DNA of 64,000 nt from Caenorhabditis elegans. Taxonomy: Eukaryota; Nematoda; Chromadorea; Rhabditida; Rhabditidae. Under the pieces are notes generated by a model that worked only from the letters and a program-made list of their open reading frames with translations, was not told the DNA's origin and searched no databases. The stretch's first letter is position 1. The number at the start of each line of letters is the position of its first letter. The translations under genes were made by a program, and so were the position numbers. Below are positions 32,367 through 43,798 of this stretch, piece by piece. The DNA lies in the NCBI RefSeq assembly GCF_000002985.6, contig NC_003280.10:14070501-14134500 (forward strand), given 5' to 3'.

Positions 32367-34272
32367 TTGGTATTTGCCTGGTTATTCATCGATCCTCATA
32401 TTTTATTGATTGATTTTTTGTACATTTTTGGCTTTTCGAATGAAAATTTTAAAATTTGTGGTTTGATAAAAGAAAACGAACAATATTTGAATGAAAAATT
32501 ATTTTTCTGAACTTTTTTGTCTAGAAATGCGGCAATTGTGACATATGCGACAATTGATGTTCGGCAAATTTTTTTGTCGACAAATGGGCAAATTGGCAAT
32601 TTCGGCAAAACGGCAAATTTTCGGCTTGCCGATTTGACAGAAACTTTTGGCAAATTGCCGGAATTTTTCAAAGGGATTTTTTATAATACGGAAACACTTG
32701 AAACTGCGCCTTTTTGAAATTTTTCCCATTTTTGTAAATGATATTTTCATAGAAATTGCTTACTTTTCAAAATAGATGTAGGAAAATTTATAGGATGAGT
32801 ACAATTTTGACGATCAAAATCGAGTTTTTGAAATTTCCAAAAAAAATTTGCAAACCTAAAATTTGCTGATAATTTTCAGCAATTGCCAATTTTCCGGCAA
32901 ATTCGGCTAATTGGCGACTTGCCGGTTTGCCGGTTTGCCGATTTGCCGAAAAAAAAAGTTGTAAATTAATCGAAAACTTTATTAATGTTATTTGAAGTTT
33001 TGTACATTTTATAGAAATTTGTAAAAATATTTGCCAACATTTTTTCAAAGATTTTGAAATTTTAAGTCAAATTAAAACTTTTAACTATTCTTTAAAAGAA
33101 TTTCAAAATTTCAAAAAATAATTAAGAAAACTCCGCCTTCATTTTGATCCCAAAAAAAAACAATTTCCAAAACCACTTTGCCAAATTCGGATAAAATTGA
33201 ACAAAAAAAACCGTGGATTAAACGTGACATAGACGTACATCCAATAGGCTTAACCTCAATTTGGAGCCACAAGGTCATCCATTTGCACACTTTGTGACCG
33301 AAGGATCACAAATTTTGGAGAAAAAAATTCCAGAAGAAGAAGAATGAGAAGAGGCTATGAAATTTATTCAAATGAGTGAGCTTTTTTTTCTCTATATTTC
33401 GAGAAATAATTTTTTTTGCAATATCTAAAAAAAAATTTAACTATGTTATTCCCTTTTTTTTTTCAAAAAATACCGGATTTTTTCGCGTTTTCAAAAAAAT
33501 TGTAATATTTTTTTAAAAATTAAACAAACTTGCTTTACTCAATTTTATATTCATATTTTAATTTTAGCCAAAATGGAATAACCAAAAAATATTTAAATTT
33601 TTTTGAAAAAGTTAGATTTTATTCAGTAAAAAGACAATTCATATGACTGAATTTACTGAAAAAATTCACTGATAATTTTTTCCCCAAAAATCCAATTTTG
33701 TGAGCAAATTCATAAGCTCTTCCAGTGATGAAAAATTCCAATTTAATTTTATTTTCCACACCCACTTGATATTTCCATTGGGTTCACACATTTCTGCAAC
33801 AAAAAAATTTGAGGTTTCTGATATTTTATCTCTCTCTTGAATAGATTGATGATCTTCTGGCTTCACCTATCTATCTTCTTTGCCAGGTGGAGGACCTAGC
33901 AATTGGTACTTAGACCTTTTTTCATGTATTATCACACTTTTTTATTAGATACGTTTTAGCAAGTTTTCTGGAGTTTTCACACCTTGTTTCCTGTTTATTT
34001 TTGAGCGGAGTTTGTGAAATTTAAAAAATATGTAGTCCAAAAAAAATTATGAAAAATATTTAAAATCTGAGTTTCCCTGAAAAAATTGAATGTTCCATCA
34101 AAATTTTAAATTCCCGCGAAAATTTTTCGCGCAGTTATTTGAGTTGAATTTGAAGCTTTTTGGAAATTTTCAATTCTTGTCAAAAACTTTATTTAAAATT
34201 AAAACAATAATTCTTTCAAATTTCCCGCCGAAACTTCTGAAAGTCTCGAGCCAATTTTAACCATTTGCCAGA
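32367..34272. other. Intergenic region before the chemoreceptor-like gene
   Basis: About 32560-32955 contains two stretches of the GCCGATTTGCCG repeat family (GGCAAATTGGCAATTTCGG; CTTGCCGGTTTGCCGG). The rest is AT-rich, with no gene recognised. Confidence 0.5.
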
Positions 34273-37200
34273 ATGGAGCTCCAAGAAGTGCTCATAGCCT
34301 CCAGCTCCCCAGAAAATCCTCAGAAACCACCGGAACCCTCCAGGAATTTGGAAATGGAGCAACTTGATCTAATCAATCACTATCACAAGCACTTTGGAAG
34401 CCATGTGTTCAATATTGCAAACATTTTGAGAATTGATCTGAGGAAACCGGGAGCGAAGAGAAATATCAATGTACTTGTGACTGGGATTTTGTTCATTTTT
34501 GGTAGGTTTTAGGGTTAGGTGGCCGTGGAAGAGAAAACTCGGTCACTGACCTCGATTTCTCTTTGAAAAAATTTTTTTTTGAATTTTTTTGAATTTTTTT
34601 CTTGGATTAAAAAAAAGGGGTTGCTCTTTTCAGCAAATGATTCATTTTTTCAAAGAACTTATTTTAAATTTTTTTTTAAACTAGACCTTTTTAAATTTCA
34701 CGAATTTTCTCTTTTATACCTGGGTACCTATTCATGCCTAGGTGCCTATTCGTACCTAGGCGCATATTCATACCTAGGTACCTATCCATTCCTAGGTGCC
34801 TATACATTCCTAGGCGCCTATGCATACCTAGGTGCCTTTGCATACCTAGGTGCCTTTGCATACCTAGGTGCCTATTCATACCTACGTGTATAACCATATC
34901 TAGGTGTCTATCCATTACTAGGTGCCTATCCATTCCTAGGTGCCTATCCATACCTACAGTGCCTATCCATTACTAGGTGCCTATCCATTCCTAGGTGCCT
35001 ATCCATACCTACAGTGCCTATCCATTAATAGGTGCCTATCCATTCCTAGGAGCCCAATTTTGAATTTTTTCAGCCGCCTACTCAATATGCTTCAACATCA
35101 AAATTACCTTCTCAACTCGTCACCTTTCTGCAGAACTTGCAGCTCAACTGCTCATTATTCTATGGGCTGTGCAATCTCTGATTTCCATGGTAGTACCGTA
35201 GATTTTTTTAGTTTGGTTTTTAATAGAAAATCTAAATTTTTTAAAGGTGTTTCTAATTTATTGGCAAATCTATGGGCATTTGTCCGAATTTCGAGTCAAA
35301 CTTTCACAGTGTCAAAATCTAAAAGGCCTGGCTTGTGAGGATGGTCAGAAATACATTGAAGTCACCACCAGAGCCTTCTTCTCCGCGATTTTTCTCACAT
35401 GCTCAGTTACGGCGGCACTGGCAACTAAATACCAGTTGGAGGAGAAGCACACAGTGTTTCAGGAAAAGCAGTCATATGTAAGTTTTCAGAGCTTTTCAAT
35501 TTTCTAAACCAAATTTTGCAGATCTTCTTCTACCCGGCACTTCGTCCATTTTATACCCTCATCACCACATATCTCTATATTGTTTTCAACATGACCCTGT
35601 TCATTTTGATTCACTATACAAATGCAACTATGCTGGAAATGCGATATTTCAATCGAGAAATCTCGAATTTCAATGGTTCGGGAGATGGAGCATCTGCAAA
35701 GCTCATCGAGCACTTGGAGATCTACAGTAATTTGTGCACAGTTATACGGCATTTGGACCTGATTTTTCGGGTGAGTTAATTGGAAGGCAAAAATAAACAA
35801 ACTACAAACTATAAACTACAAACTACAAACTACAAAATAAACATACCTTCGTGGTGGACCACTTCTCCCGTCGTCGCATATCTAACGATATTTAATGACG
35901 TCTGAATTTTACCAATGGACGTTTCGAACGAGATTCAATAATTTATCTCTATAAACAATTTTCACATGACAGACGGGATTACCGTAGCAGACTGATCGGG
36001 TTACTGTAGGGTTACTGTAGGGTTACTGTAGATATTGTTATGTCAAGCGTGTATCCCAAATATAACAATTTCCAGCTCTACACATTCATCATGATAGTCA
36101 TCACGATTCCATCAATGATCTTCACACTTATGATGATGAATCATCGAATTCATTCATTCTATGACTTGATTCTATGCATGCCAACTATCGGATTATGTGC
36201 ATTCAGCTTCTTCGCAGTCACTATTGCTCCAGCGAGGTTGCATGATGAGGTAGGTGAAAGCTCCATATGATTTTTCCGTACTTTTGAATTTTTGAAAAAA
36301 AAACAGCTTTTGGTTGATTTCCGCTGCTTTTAAAATAAACTTCCGTACAAGCTAGCATACTATGTTTGTTGTTTTCTGGTTAATTTGAACATGCTAAACA
36401 GTTTCATGAAATAAAAAAAAGCGCTCCATATGATTTTGCCGTAATTTTTTATTTTTGAGCTTTTGGTTAAATTCTGCAATTTTTTTAAAGAACTTGCGTA
36501 CAAGCTAGCATATTATGTTTAGTATTTTCTTGTAAATTTGATCATGTAAACAGTTTTATAAAGCATAAAAGAATCGCTCCATATGATTTTCCCATACTTT
36601 TGAATTTTTGAAAAAATCAGCTTTTATATATTTTTATCAATTTTTGAAAAAATACTTCCGTACAAACTAGCGTACTTTGTTTGGTATTTTTTGGTATTTT
36701 CTACTATGCTAAACAGTTTTATAAAATAAAAAAGAATGACTCCATATGATTTTCCCATACTTTAGAATTTTTTAAAAAAATACTTCCGTACAAACTATCA
36801 TGCTATGTTTGGTATTTTCTGGTACATTTGAACATGCTAAACAGTTTCATGAAATAAAAAAGAAGGGTTCCATATGATTGTCCAGTACTTTTAAATTTTT
36901 GAAAAAAAAACAACTTTTGGTTAAATTCTGTTTTTTTTTGAGTGACTTAATTTTTAGTTTGTTATCTGTCTCCTTTTTCTTTTCCTTTTTTTCTAAAAAA
37001 ATTTGGCCGTGTGGTAGAGTTGAACTCTGCCAGTACTGGTGCAGTTATAATGTTTTGAACTTCCAGATATGTCGATCTAAAGGATACCTGTGTCAAAACC
37101 GTTCAATTTGGTTCCCATACCGTAAGGAAGTATATTTAATTGCAAATACGCTATCATCTCACATGGAACAATTCGATCTCGGGGTCTCGGTTTGGGGATT

Positions 37201-37517
37201 CGCTTTGCTGTCAAGGCCGCTGATTTTGGGAGTAAGTTTTTTAAAACATTTTTTAGTAGTGTCAGTGTTTGACTTGGCAATAGACTCAACATTATACAAA
37301 TAATGTTAGATTTAAATATTTTAAAGAGTTCCCTAATATTTGGTCAGCTTTTGAACTAGGTACAAATGGTACAAGAACTAGGCACATCCTAAAAGTCGTA
37401 ACTTGTCGCGGTCTAAAAATTGATTCCCCTCCATTTCAGACACTCTCCGCGACTGCCATGATGTTGTCACTATTGACCGAACTTGCGCCGAAAGCCGAAT
37501 TATTGAATGAAGTTTGA
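34273..37517 (+). CDS. Multi-span membrane protein, nematode chemoreceptor-like
   Basis: 413 residues from exons 34273-34501, 35074-35189, 35247-35477, 35522-35770, 36076-36249, 37067-37231 and 37440-37517; all joins keep frame. After a cytoplasmic-looking N-terminus (SSPENPQKPPEPS) there are about seven hydrophobic segments, including NVLVTGILFIFGAAYSICF, AELAAQLLIILWAVQSLISM, AFFSAIFLTCSVTAALA, LITTYLYIVFNMTLFILI, FIMIVITIPSMIFTLMMM, LILCMPTIGLCAFSFFAV and a C-terminal LSATAMMLSLLTELA. The arrangement recalls the worm Srr/DUF267 or gustatory-receptor-like groups rather than the large str/srh families. That assignment is an impression and uncertain, and no ligand can be proposed. Converges with cpg-7, 183 nt apart. 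Confidence 0.83.
34715..35055. repeat. CCTAGGTGCCTATCCATA tandem repeat in the receptor intron
   Basis: About 15 copies of an 18-22-nt unit, CCTAGGTGCCTATNCATA, end 18 nt before the exon acceptor at 35073. CCTAGG is itself palindromic. Confidence 0.9.
36250..37066. repeat. About five copies of a 130-165-nt unit in the receptor intron
   Basis: Each unit contains CTCCATATGATTTTCCC, TTCCGTACAAACTAGCATA and ATGCTAAACAGTTT(C/T)AT, starting at about 36262, 36424, 36576, 36740 and 36868. No coding content. Confidence 0.8.
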
Positions 37518-37700
37518 CAAATTGTTCATTTTTATTCAATCTTTTATTTTCTTTTTCTTTTTTTTTCTTCAAGAAAAATCTACACCGGCCAATATGACAG
37601 ACAATTTAAGTACAAATATCAATGGAAGGGGGAAAGGCTCAACAACATAAAGTGTCGATAAATTACTAATCGGGAGGACTCGAAAAGTTACGAGTATCAT

Positions 37701-38717
37701 CTAAACTGAAACGGCGAACTCGTTGGCTGTAAGAGCTTTAACATCCTTTGGTGAATCAGAAGCTACCACTGCGTTGTGAGACTCCCCAGATCCTTCTCCA
37801 GATGATTCAAGGGTTGCATCACCGGATCCTTCCCCGGATCCTTCTCCAGACGCCTCAACGGCTTCCTTGTCTCCAGAAGATTCTCCTGATCCTTCACCGG
37901 AGGATTCGACGACTGGCTTCTCACCGGATGACTCGCCAGACCCTTCTCCTGAAGATTCGACGACGTCCCGTCTTGCGCGGAGGTGGTCAAAGTCGGCGAA
38001 GATCTGGAAATTGTTAGAATTGGTGAAATTAGAGTTGGAACATGGGATTTGATGGGCTCAGCACAGCTTGATTTTTTGCTGAGGTACGCTTATTGGAATC
38101 CAGTTTTTTCAAATTTAAACTTAATCCAAAGGTATTGTAGTCTAGAGTAATTCATAACTATACTTTACTCTCTATCCTAATCTGCAATGTACCATAACCG
38201 ACCCTACACTGCATATAGGCATATAGGCATATAGGCATATAGGCTTATAGGCATATAGGCTTGTAGGCACATAGGCATATAGGCATATAGGCATATAGGC
38301 ATATATGCATATAGGCATGTAGGCATATAGGGATATAGACATGTAGGCATATAGGCATATAGGCATATAGGCATATAGGCAAAAAGGCATGTAGGCATAT
38401 AGGTTTATAGGCATATGGCAACCTACCCTGTCAAAAAGGGTGTTATGGTAATAGAGTAACCTAACTAATTTCAGAACTTTTAGTGATATTTTAAACTTTT
38501 TTTTTCTAATTTGCATATTTAATAAAGTACATCCGTCATAAGTTTATATATCCTAAATGCCAAATTACCTTCCAACTTAACAGGAGAAATTTCAAAATGC
38601 ATAATATTAGTTCTCATCTGTTCACCTATTTTTAAAAACTAAATCCACACCCTAAAAATATAAACTTACTGGGACAGCGACACAGGCAATGAGGGCCAAA
38701 ATTGTGATGGTCTGCAT
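37701..38717 (-). CDS. cpg-7: Small secreted SGEGSGE-repeat chondroitin proteoglycan
   Basis: 116 residues from exons 38717-38670 and 38003-37701. Exon 1 is a signal peptide (MQTITILALIACVAVP). Exon 2 has four SGEGSGE blocks (ESSGEGSGESSGE type) separated by acidic spacers, and a tail ending NEFAVSV. Ser-Gly in an acidic setting is the attachment site for chondroitin chains in worm CPG proteins, so the mature protein should be an extracellular chondroitin carrier. An acceptor-like GTTTTCAG sits 10 nt before the ATG, consistent with trans-splicing. The symbol rests on my recollection of cpg-7 beside the NAGLU gene and on the repeat; the family call is firmer than the exact name. Confidence 0.82.
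38205..38415. repeat. CATATAGG microsatellite in the cpg-7 intron
   Basis: About 20 near-perfect 8-9-nt units (GCATATAG) occur with single-base variants. Minus-strand frames reading YAYMPICL are artefacts of it. Confidence 0.92.
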
Positions 38718-41019
38718 ATTGTGTATAGCTGAAAACTATTGGAAATTACTTTGTTAAATAACTATACTTGTTTACAAAAAAACACACACACGGAACAAAA
38801 CAAAGGCGGAACCAGAAAACTATTACATCCTTCATCTCGAGGTCACATACTTGACAAGAAGTTAATCAAGAAACAAGCGATGACTAAGTGATCGCCTGAG
38901 ACAAAAGCTGTCAAATGTGAAGAAGGCAGGGTGGGGAGGTGGAGGGGAGGAACTAGTCGAACGACGTTAGGATTCAGGTTCAAATTTTCTTATCTCTAGA
39001 GGAATTGGTTATCGGTTCCTTCGGATCTTCGGATTTTTGTCAGGATTTGGATTTTATTAGCCTTATCCAATATGTTTCTTACATAATAGAGACATTAGCT
39101 AATTAGAAAATCATAGAATGGTATAACTAATGGTATAACATGAAATGCAAATAATAATGTTTTATTCAATAGTATCACACTCTATGTCATATTTGATATG
39201 TGAGAAATTGAAAAAAAAATTAATCCTTTATAAAAGTTAGAATATGAAAGGAATAAAGCATAAAGCATATCAATATATTTCAGATTAGCATCTATCATAT
39301 ATTTAAGTACTTATAAATAAATAATTGTTTGGTAAAGTTTATCCGACATGACAAAACACGAGCGGTCTCACAAAATATAACTGCGAGCTGTACTACACTA
39401 ATAATGAATATATGGTTCAGTAAATTTTAAAAATAATACAGTCATAGAGTTTTAGTATCATTTTAAACTCCATATACAAACTATGTCAAATATAAATGCA
39501 ATTAACTTTTGGCAAAACTTGAAAAGTTAGATAATAAGATGCTATGTGTAAACATAAAATCTTATACATGAATGAATTTAAATTCACGAATGTTCTATTT
39601 AAACGTTAGCATTACGTATGGTTATCGGTTCTTTCGGATCTTTCATGAAAAAACGAAATTTCGGCATAGTTTAATGATGTTTAAAGGAACGTAGTGTTCT
39701 GGAACTTATAGTAATAATTTTAAAAGATAATAAGTAGTTTTAATGTCGTGCCGTCTTGATTTTATTAGAATTGTACATTTTCCTTTGGCTTGATAAAATT
39801 TTTTCTATAATTTTTAGTTTTTAAAAGTTAATATTTTTAAAATGAACCGAGTTATAAACATACTAACAGATGAAATACGGTACATAATAAATCCTTATTG
39901 TTAATGTTTCTATGTACTTGATATGAATTGATATGAATAATGGATATTTAGTCACACCATAAATTTAGTATCGAAAATATGAACTTTAGAACTAAAAAAA
40001 CATACATAGAAAGGCATCAGCTGATTATCATTCCCTAAATATCCTTATCAGTTTATCAACTAATCACTTTTTATCAAATCTCACTCAAGATTCTTTTATA
40101 GAAGATAATTCAAAAAAAAATTACCTCAATTTCATGAAAAATAAAAATTAAAAAAAAAAAAAAACTGAAAAACCAAATTATAAACTGCATATCATTCTAG
40201 TACCCCCTTTTATACATGGAGATGACGTAATCAAAGTGGGGGCGGACCCTACACGAAGTCACGCCACGCCTACTTTGAATTTTTGTGTCTGCAAGTGAAT
40301 TTTTACGAGCGTGGAAAACAACAGTGGAATCTGATGAGAAATAAGGAAAGAATTCTTCAAAAGAAGAATTCCGAGAAGACACCACCACCACCATCACAAA
40401 AAAGATAAAGTTCCTGAGAAATGGAAAGTCCTGTAAGAATGGGGGAACGGAGGATCATAAAAGTGTTGTTGTGGGCGAAAAAAGAAACGAGAAGAGGGTC
40501 AACTTCATGTGATATTCATCAGTTTCTGACACATTAAACTATATTTGGTGATCATTAATATGTGTCAGTTTGTATTAACAGTAACGTACATGTTGAAACA
40601 ATTCGCACAAAGGGAAAAAAGAAAGGGTGCTGCCGTTCTATGACGTTTATTAGTTGGAATTTTCAAAAAGGCATAAATAGTTTTTGCTGAAAATTTCGGT
40701 ACATCTAGCATAAGCGAATTTTGTAATTTTTCGGTTGTGCTCGAATTTTCAATTTCATATTGTTTCGTATTGCGTCGCGATTGTTTCCCGAATTTCAAAC
40801 GGTTCTCCGTCGCTTTATAAGCCCAAAAATTTCTGCATAATTTAAATTAATGAAATATCTTTAAATTATGTTGTTCTAAAAAAAATAAAATAGATCTCAA
40901 AAGTTTTGAAAATTTTGAAGACTCAATTTTCATACAAATTCCTTGCACAGAAACATTTAATTAGTAGTTCTCAATTTTCTCGTGGATCTTCAAAGCTCTA
41001 CAACCATTTGCAGCAACGT

Positions 41020-41590
41020 TATACAGCGCCTTGAACTTTCGACCGTGCGGCGCGGTCGCGTCGCGGTTCACCAACATTTTTAGAACCCGCGTAACTTGGT
41101 TTGAAGTGGTCCTTAGTGTTTGTCTCGAAAATCAAAAAATCTATGAAAACTCCTTGACAAACAAATTTTATTTATGAATACCTCAAAAATGAGGTCATGA
41201 TCCGAATCTATTGTTGAAAATTGAAAATGCAAATTTCTTTTCTTGTGTCCATTCATCAGCCCATTCATCGTTTTTTTTTCCTATCACCTCAGTTTCTCCG
41301 ACAATAAAATCAACATTGGAAAAGAATGATGTGTGTATGTGAAGTTGATCGTTAAAATTGACTAGGTGGGGTGGAATATGTAGAATGCAAGTTTTTTTTC
41401 GAAATGTATATTTTTAACAACCTGGAAATGAATAATATAATGAGCTAAAAAATAAAAACACTCAGAAAATTTCAGCAAATTTCGCCTTTTTTGAGCCAAG
41501 TTACGAGAGATCAAGTTTGGTCGATAAACCGCGACGCGACCGCGCCGCATGGTCGATATTATATCTCAGCTGAAATTAGGTCTAGAGTCC
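41020..41590. repeat. Inverted repeat with CG-rich core
   Basis: Left arm about 41030-41110 (CGACCGTGCGGCGCGGTCGC, then GTCGCGGTT). Right arm about 41495-41570 (AACCGCGACGCGACCGCG, CCGCATGGTCGA) in reverse complement. The interior is AT-rich. This is probably a foldback element; no target duplication was identified. Confidence 0.7.
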
Positions 41591-42089
41591 TGAAATTTTA
41601 TAGGCGAGCTGATAACTATAACATCATTAATTCTATATAGTAATTGCAAATTTATTGCCAAATTCCTTTTTTTTTTCAACAATTCAATCTTCCTATGTAG
41701 TTAGTTCTTTGTGGCTTCTTTTTTCCAAAATTTTTTTCCTCGAAACAAAGACATAGGATCACTTTGTTATTGTAGTAAAGTAACTTTTTTCTTCTCTTCC
41801 TTCCTTTTTTTGGAACTGATAAAGAAAAGAGAAAGGGAACAGATCTTGTGTGACACACAATCATAAACAAAACGATTTGGAGAAAATGAGGGCAGTTTTA
41901 ATGAATTGAATACAACAACCAAAAAGTGGGCCTGATAGATGTACTGTTTTCAGTTGTTGGTTGGGGGAATTGGTCTGAAAGTGTCACAGTCGAGCAAAAA
42001 AAAATCTGAAAAGTAATTACAGAAAAATGTTTACTATTAATGTTTTAACTTCGTCTGAAATTTTCAGAAATTTAGAACGTTTTAGAGGA

Positions 42090-42975
42090 AAGATATGCCA
42101 TTTCAAAGTTTAGGACGTGCGGCACGGTTTCGTCGCGGCCGCGTTGCAGTCGCGTCGCGGCTGACCTATTTTTCAAAAGGTTGTAACTTTGTTCTCAGCG
42201 GACGTAAGGCTCTGAAAATTGATACGAATAACAATAAATTAGTAAGCAACGTATTCAAAGATTTTCAGCGTTTTTGCATTGCTTTGCGGCACGGTCGCGT
42301 CGCGGCTGACCTACTTTTTTTTCAAACTGTCGTAGCTTCACTCTAAGTGAACCTAGAGGGCTGAAATTTTTTGAGCGTACAATATTACTCCTCACTTATG
42401 CAAAATTGGCCCCTATATTCCTGGGTTTCTATTTCTGTACACTTTCGATTTCAACGCACTTTCAAAGCTTTAACCGTTCTTAAATCAGATAAAAGTCACC
42501 GATTTTTGAGCGCCGAAAACTACGCAACATCCTCTACAAATTCTGTCGTAATGTCATTTGAATTCATGCGGAAAGAAGTTTCCAGATAGCTGATAACGAT
42601 CTATGATTCAACAGGATTTTTTGGCAGGAAAAATGTTAATTCCTTTTTTGAGGGAGGTATTGAACATATGTTCAGTTTTCAAAGTTAAATTTCTAATTTG
42701 GGGTAGCATATTGCTAATTGGATAAAGCGTGGGGACTTTTAGCTAGAATCGCTTTAAAAAAAGTTCACAGAAAAACTTAATCTCAAAAAAAATTACAACA
42801 AGTATCAAAAACAGAAGAAAAATTTGCTTATAGAATGCTCAAAAAATTTTAATGTTTCAAATTCCATAAGAGCCGAGTTACGACAGTTCGAACAATTCAG
42901 ATAAGCCGCGACGCAACCGCAACGCGACCGCAACGCAAACGCGCCGCGCGGTCTCAACTTTGTGAACGCGTATCT
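42090..42975. repeat. Second CG-rich inverted repeat
   Basis: CGTGCGGCACGG and CGCGTCGCGGCTGACCTA at about 42115-42310 (two tandem left segments) face AAGCCGCGACGCAACCGC to GCCGCGCGGTC at about 42905-42955. It is related to the pair at 41.0-41.6 kb. Confidence 0.65.
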
Positions 42976-43398
42976 TATCTACTAGGAGTGCTAGACCTTA
43001 GAAATTTTCAGAATTGATAGAAAAATTGAAAATCTGACTGAAATTTTCAGAAAGCAAAAAATAGACAAAAATTGAACAACCATGGGGAATAGTTCAAAAG
43101 TTCAATGAAATCAAATCATATCAGGCAAGACCAAAACCAAAAAAAGTTTATGATTGCGCCATTTAATTTTTTGTTATTTTTTCTTTTATACCCCTGCCAC
43201 ACACCACAAAAATCCTAGCTTAACAAGTTTTCTCGCAGCCATTTTCACGGATTTTTCATTGGCGCCGCGGAAATTTCAAATAAAAAATTTGAAGGGAAAG
43301 AAATATGGTATGCTTATCAATTATATCACATTTATAAGATTGATATAATTGAATCGTAAAGGAGGTAAAACACAAAGATTAAGGGGGTTATGGTTAGC

Positions 43399-43418
43399 GG
43401 GGGGGGGGGGGGGGGGGG
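43399..43418 (+). repeat. Run of 20 guanines
   Basis: Uninterrupted G20 followed by AGCGGGAG. It is predicted to form a G-quadruplex. Such tracts are known in C. elegans as deletion hot spots when the DOG-1 helicase is missing. Confidence 0.97.
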
Positions 43419-43798
43419 AGCGGGAGACAGGATTTTGCAGGGGGCTACAGAAGTTTGGAATTTGGGGGTCGAGAAAGATGGCTAGTTTTGGAAATGCGCA
43501 AAAACGTGGGACCATAAAATGTCGGGTGCTGAAAAAGTGTAGCAACTAAAACCAGTAAAATGTCGGCTGCTTTCCTTGAATCGGCAAACAGCGCCACGTG
43601 AGATGTCGGATGCTTCTGCAAGAAATTAGACCTCATTGCGAGTCAGCTAGATGTTGGCTGCTATCTGAAGGATTTCTGCAAACCTGGGAGTTGTCGGCTG
43701 CTTCAAAAAAATAAGTCTAGCCGGTTTATTAACAAGCATTCATCATCAGAATAATCAGAGAAGATACATTATTTTTTCAACAACGAAAAAAGAAACAT

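Larger units (their letters stand above)
38718..43798. other. 5-kb region without a recognised gene
   Basis: 38.7-41.0 kb is AT-rich, including a twice-used phrase GGTT(C/A)TCGG-TTC-TTCGGATCTT near 39010 and 39620. Two CG-rich inverted pairs lie at 41.0-41.6 and 42.1-43.0 kb, and a 20-G run at 43.4 kb. TGTCGG(C/A)TGCTT phrases recur at about 43560, 43604 and 43692. No long frame with family resemblance was found on either strand. Confidence 0.5.

Noticed and set aside
38172..38516. 114-codon frame reading YAYMPICLYAYMPI
   Set aside because: It is a translation of the GCATATAG microsatellite in the cpg-7 intron.
40197..40397. 66-codon minus-strand frame in the gene-free region
   Set aside because: No conserved motif or supporting splice partners; Ser-rich low-complexity sequence.
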